A stretch of 64,000 nt of DNA from Kappaphycus alvarezii (taxonomy: Eukaryota; Rhodophyta; Florideophyceae; Gigartinales; Solieriaceae). Made by a program: the position numbers and the translations under genes. Under the pieces are notes generated by a model that worked only from the letters and a program-made list of their open reading frames with translations, did no database searches and was not told where the DNA came from. Numbering within the stretch: position 1 is the first letter of the stretch; each line of letters opens with the position of its first letter. The stretch covers positions 186,001 to 250,000 of the forward strand of contig NADL03000629.1 of assembly GCA_002205965.3 (NCBI GenBank). Reading direction: 5' to 3'. Positions 63,601 to 64,000 of the stretch are shown here, in pieces.

Positions 63601-64000
63601 GAAAAGCGCAAGATCCACACACAGCGCCACGCGACTTGCCTCAATGCGTCTGTCCACTGCTTCCGTGGCCTTTTAAACCATCATTTCAACCCTTCCCACC
63701 CACCCTTCACCGATCACAAACCACCCCCTCTCCACTCCCACTTGCCACCGAGAGTGGAAACAGCGTCAACCTCGCACACATGGTGTCACTCTGCCCCCTC
63801 TTCCTCCTCCTCCTCCTCCCCGTCCCCGTGCACTACGGCCAGCTCCTCCCCCCACCGAAATCGGCTCCCTTCATTCCTCCGCCAGACAACTAATTTCTGC
63901 CGAATCACTCATCTTCAGCCTCGAACAAATCATCCCCCCTTCTCCCTCACCCACTCCCTCTCCAAGCCGTACGCCGAGTACAGTACAGACCGGAATCCCA
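63601..64000 (+). other. C-rich stretch, possible 5' end of a gene leaving the window
   Basis: The composition shifts to strongly C-rich on the plus strand, as in the acetyltransferase coding strand. One frame contains the protein-like piece SARQLISAESLIFSLEQI and stays open to the window end. Another frame (63636-63893) has a hydrophobic run, MVSLCPLFLLLLLPVPV, and then stops. C-rich DNA gives few stops, so neither is strong evidence. Confidence 0.3.

Noticed and set aside
63636..63893. Secreted protein with signal peptide at the window end
   Set aside because: The hydrophobic run comes from a CTC repeat in C-rich DNA and the frame soon stops; evidence too weak for a gene call.

Overview
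This is eukaryotic nuclear DNA dominated by transposable elements. It holds no bacterial operons, ribosome binding sites, rRNA or CRISPR. It carries at least three Ty3/gypsy LTR retrotransposons, one Ty1/copia remnant, a DIRS-like (tyrosine-recombinase) retroelement, two lineages of R2-like non-LTR elements with restriction-like endonuclease domains, a piggyBac-like element, a Tc1/mariner-like transposase remnant and a small non-autonomous DNA element. I see only two convincing host genes, both apparently intronless: a LigB/DODA-type extradiol dioxygenase (39.9-40.7 kb, two frame breaks) and an intact GNAT acetyltransferase (44.3-45.1 kb). The mix suggests a repeat-rich alga or stramenopile. 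My best guess is a florideophyte red alga such as Chondrus, but an oomycete is not excluded, because the second gypsy element and the piggyBac protein also look oomycete-like. This assignment is inference only.

Layout. 1-2.5 kb: 5' part of an R2-like lineage-B element (minus strand). 2.5-2.7 kb: copia LTR scrap. 2.7-13.8 kb: an R2-like lineage-A element (minus) split in two by Gypsy-1 (3797-10838), which has 721-bp LTRs and a perfect 5-bp target duplication. 14.1-17.3 kb: a second lineage-B element (plus), itself hit by a 268-bp lineage-A fragment and by a solo LTR of the Gypsy-1 family. 16.9-22.9 kb: an inverted duplication of the lineage-B 3' end, with Gypsy-2 (17407-22591) inserted in one arm. 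23.6-26.4 kb: truncated Ty1/copia (minus). 27.9-31.4 kb: DIRS-like pieces. 33.0-38.9 kb: Gypsy-3 (minus), decayed. 38.9-46.7 kb: a somewhat gene-bearing stretch with the two host genes, a 5'-truncated lineage-A element between them, and a diverged Gypsy-1-type LTR. 46.7-56.5 kb: AT-rich desert with no recognisable gene. 56.5-57.6 kb: Tc1/mariner remnant. 58.6-61.4 kb: piggyBac-like element with inverted ends. 61.6-62.1 kb: MITE-like element. 62.3-62.5 kb: lineage-A tail. The last 400 bases are C-rich and may begin another gene.

How it fits together. The nested insertions give a relative chronology: R2-like elements first, then LTR elements into them. Gypsy-1 is recent (its two LTRs differ by only about six substitutions and two one-base indels by eye), yet its integrase core is deleted, so its last jump was probably helped in trans or the deletion is newer. 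The most unusual coding feature is in Gypsy-1: between integrase and the 3' LTR it carries two diverged copies of a protein domain I do not recognise, joined by a Pro/Gly/Ser-rich linker. The lineage-A and lineage-B elements pair a reverse transcriptase with a CCHC plus PD-(D/E)XK endonuclease, as in the R2/CRE/NeSL group. Short GTAC-centred palindromes (TACTGTA/CTGTACAG types) recur across the window in and between unrelated elements.
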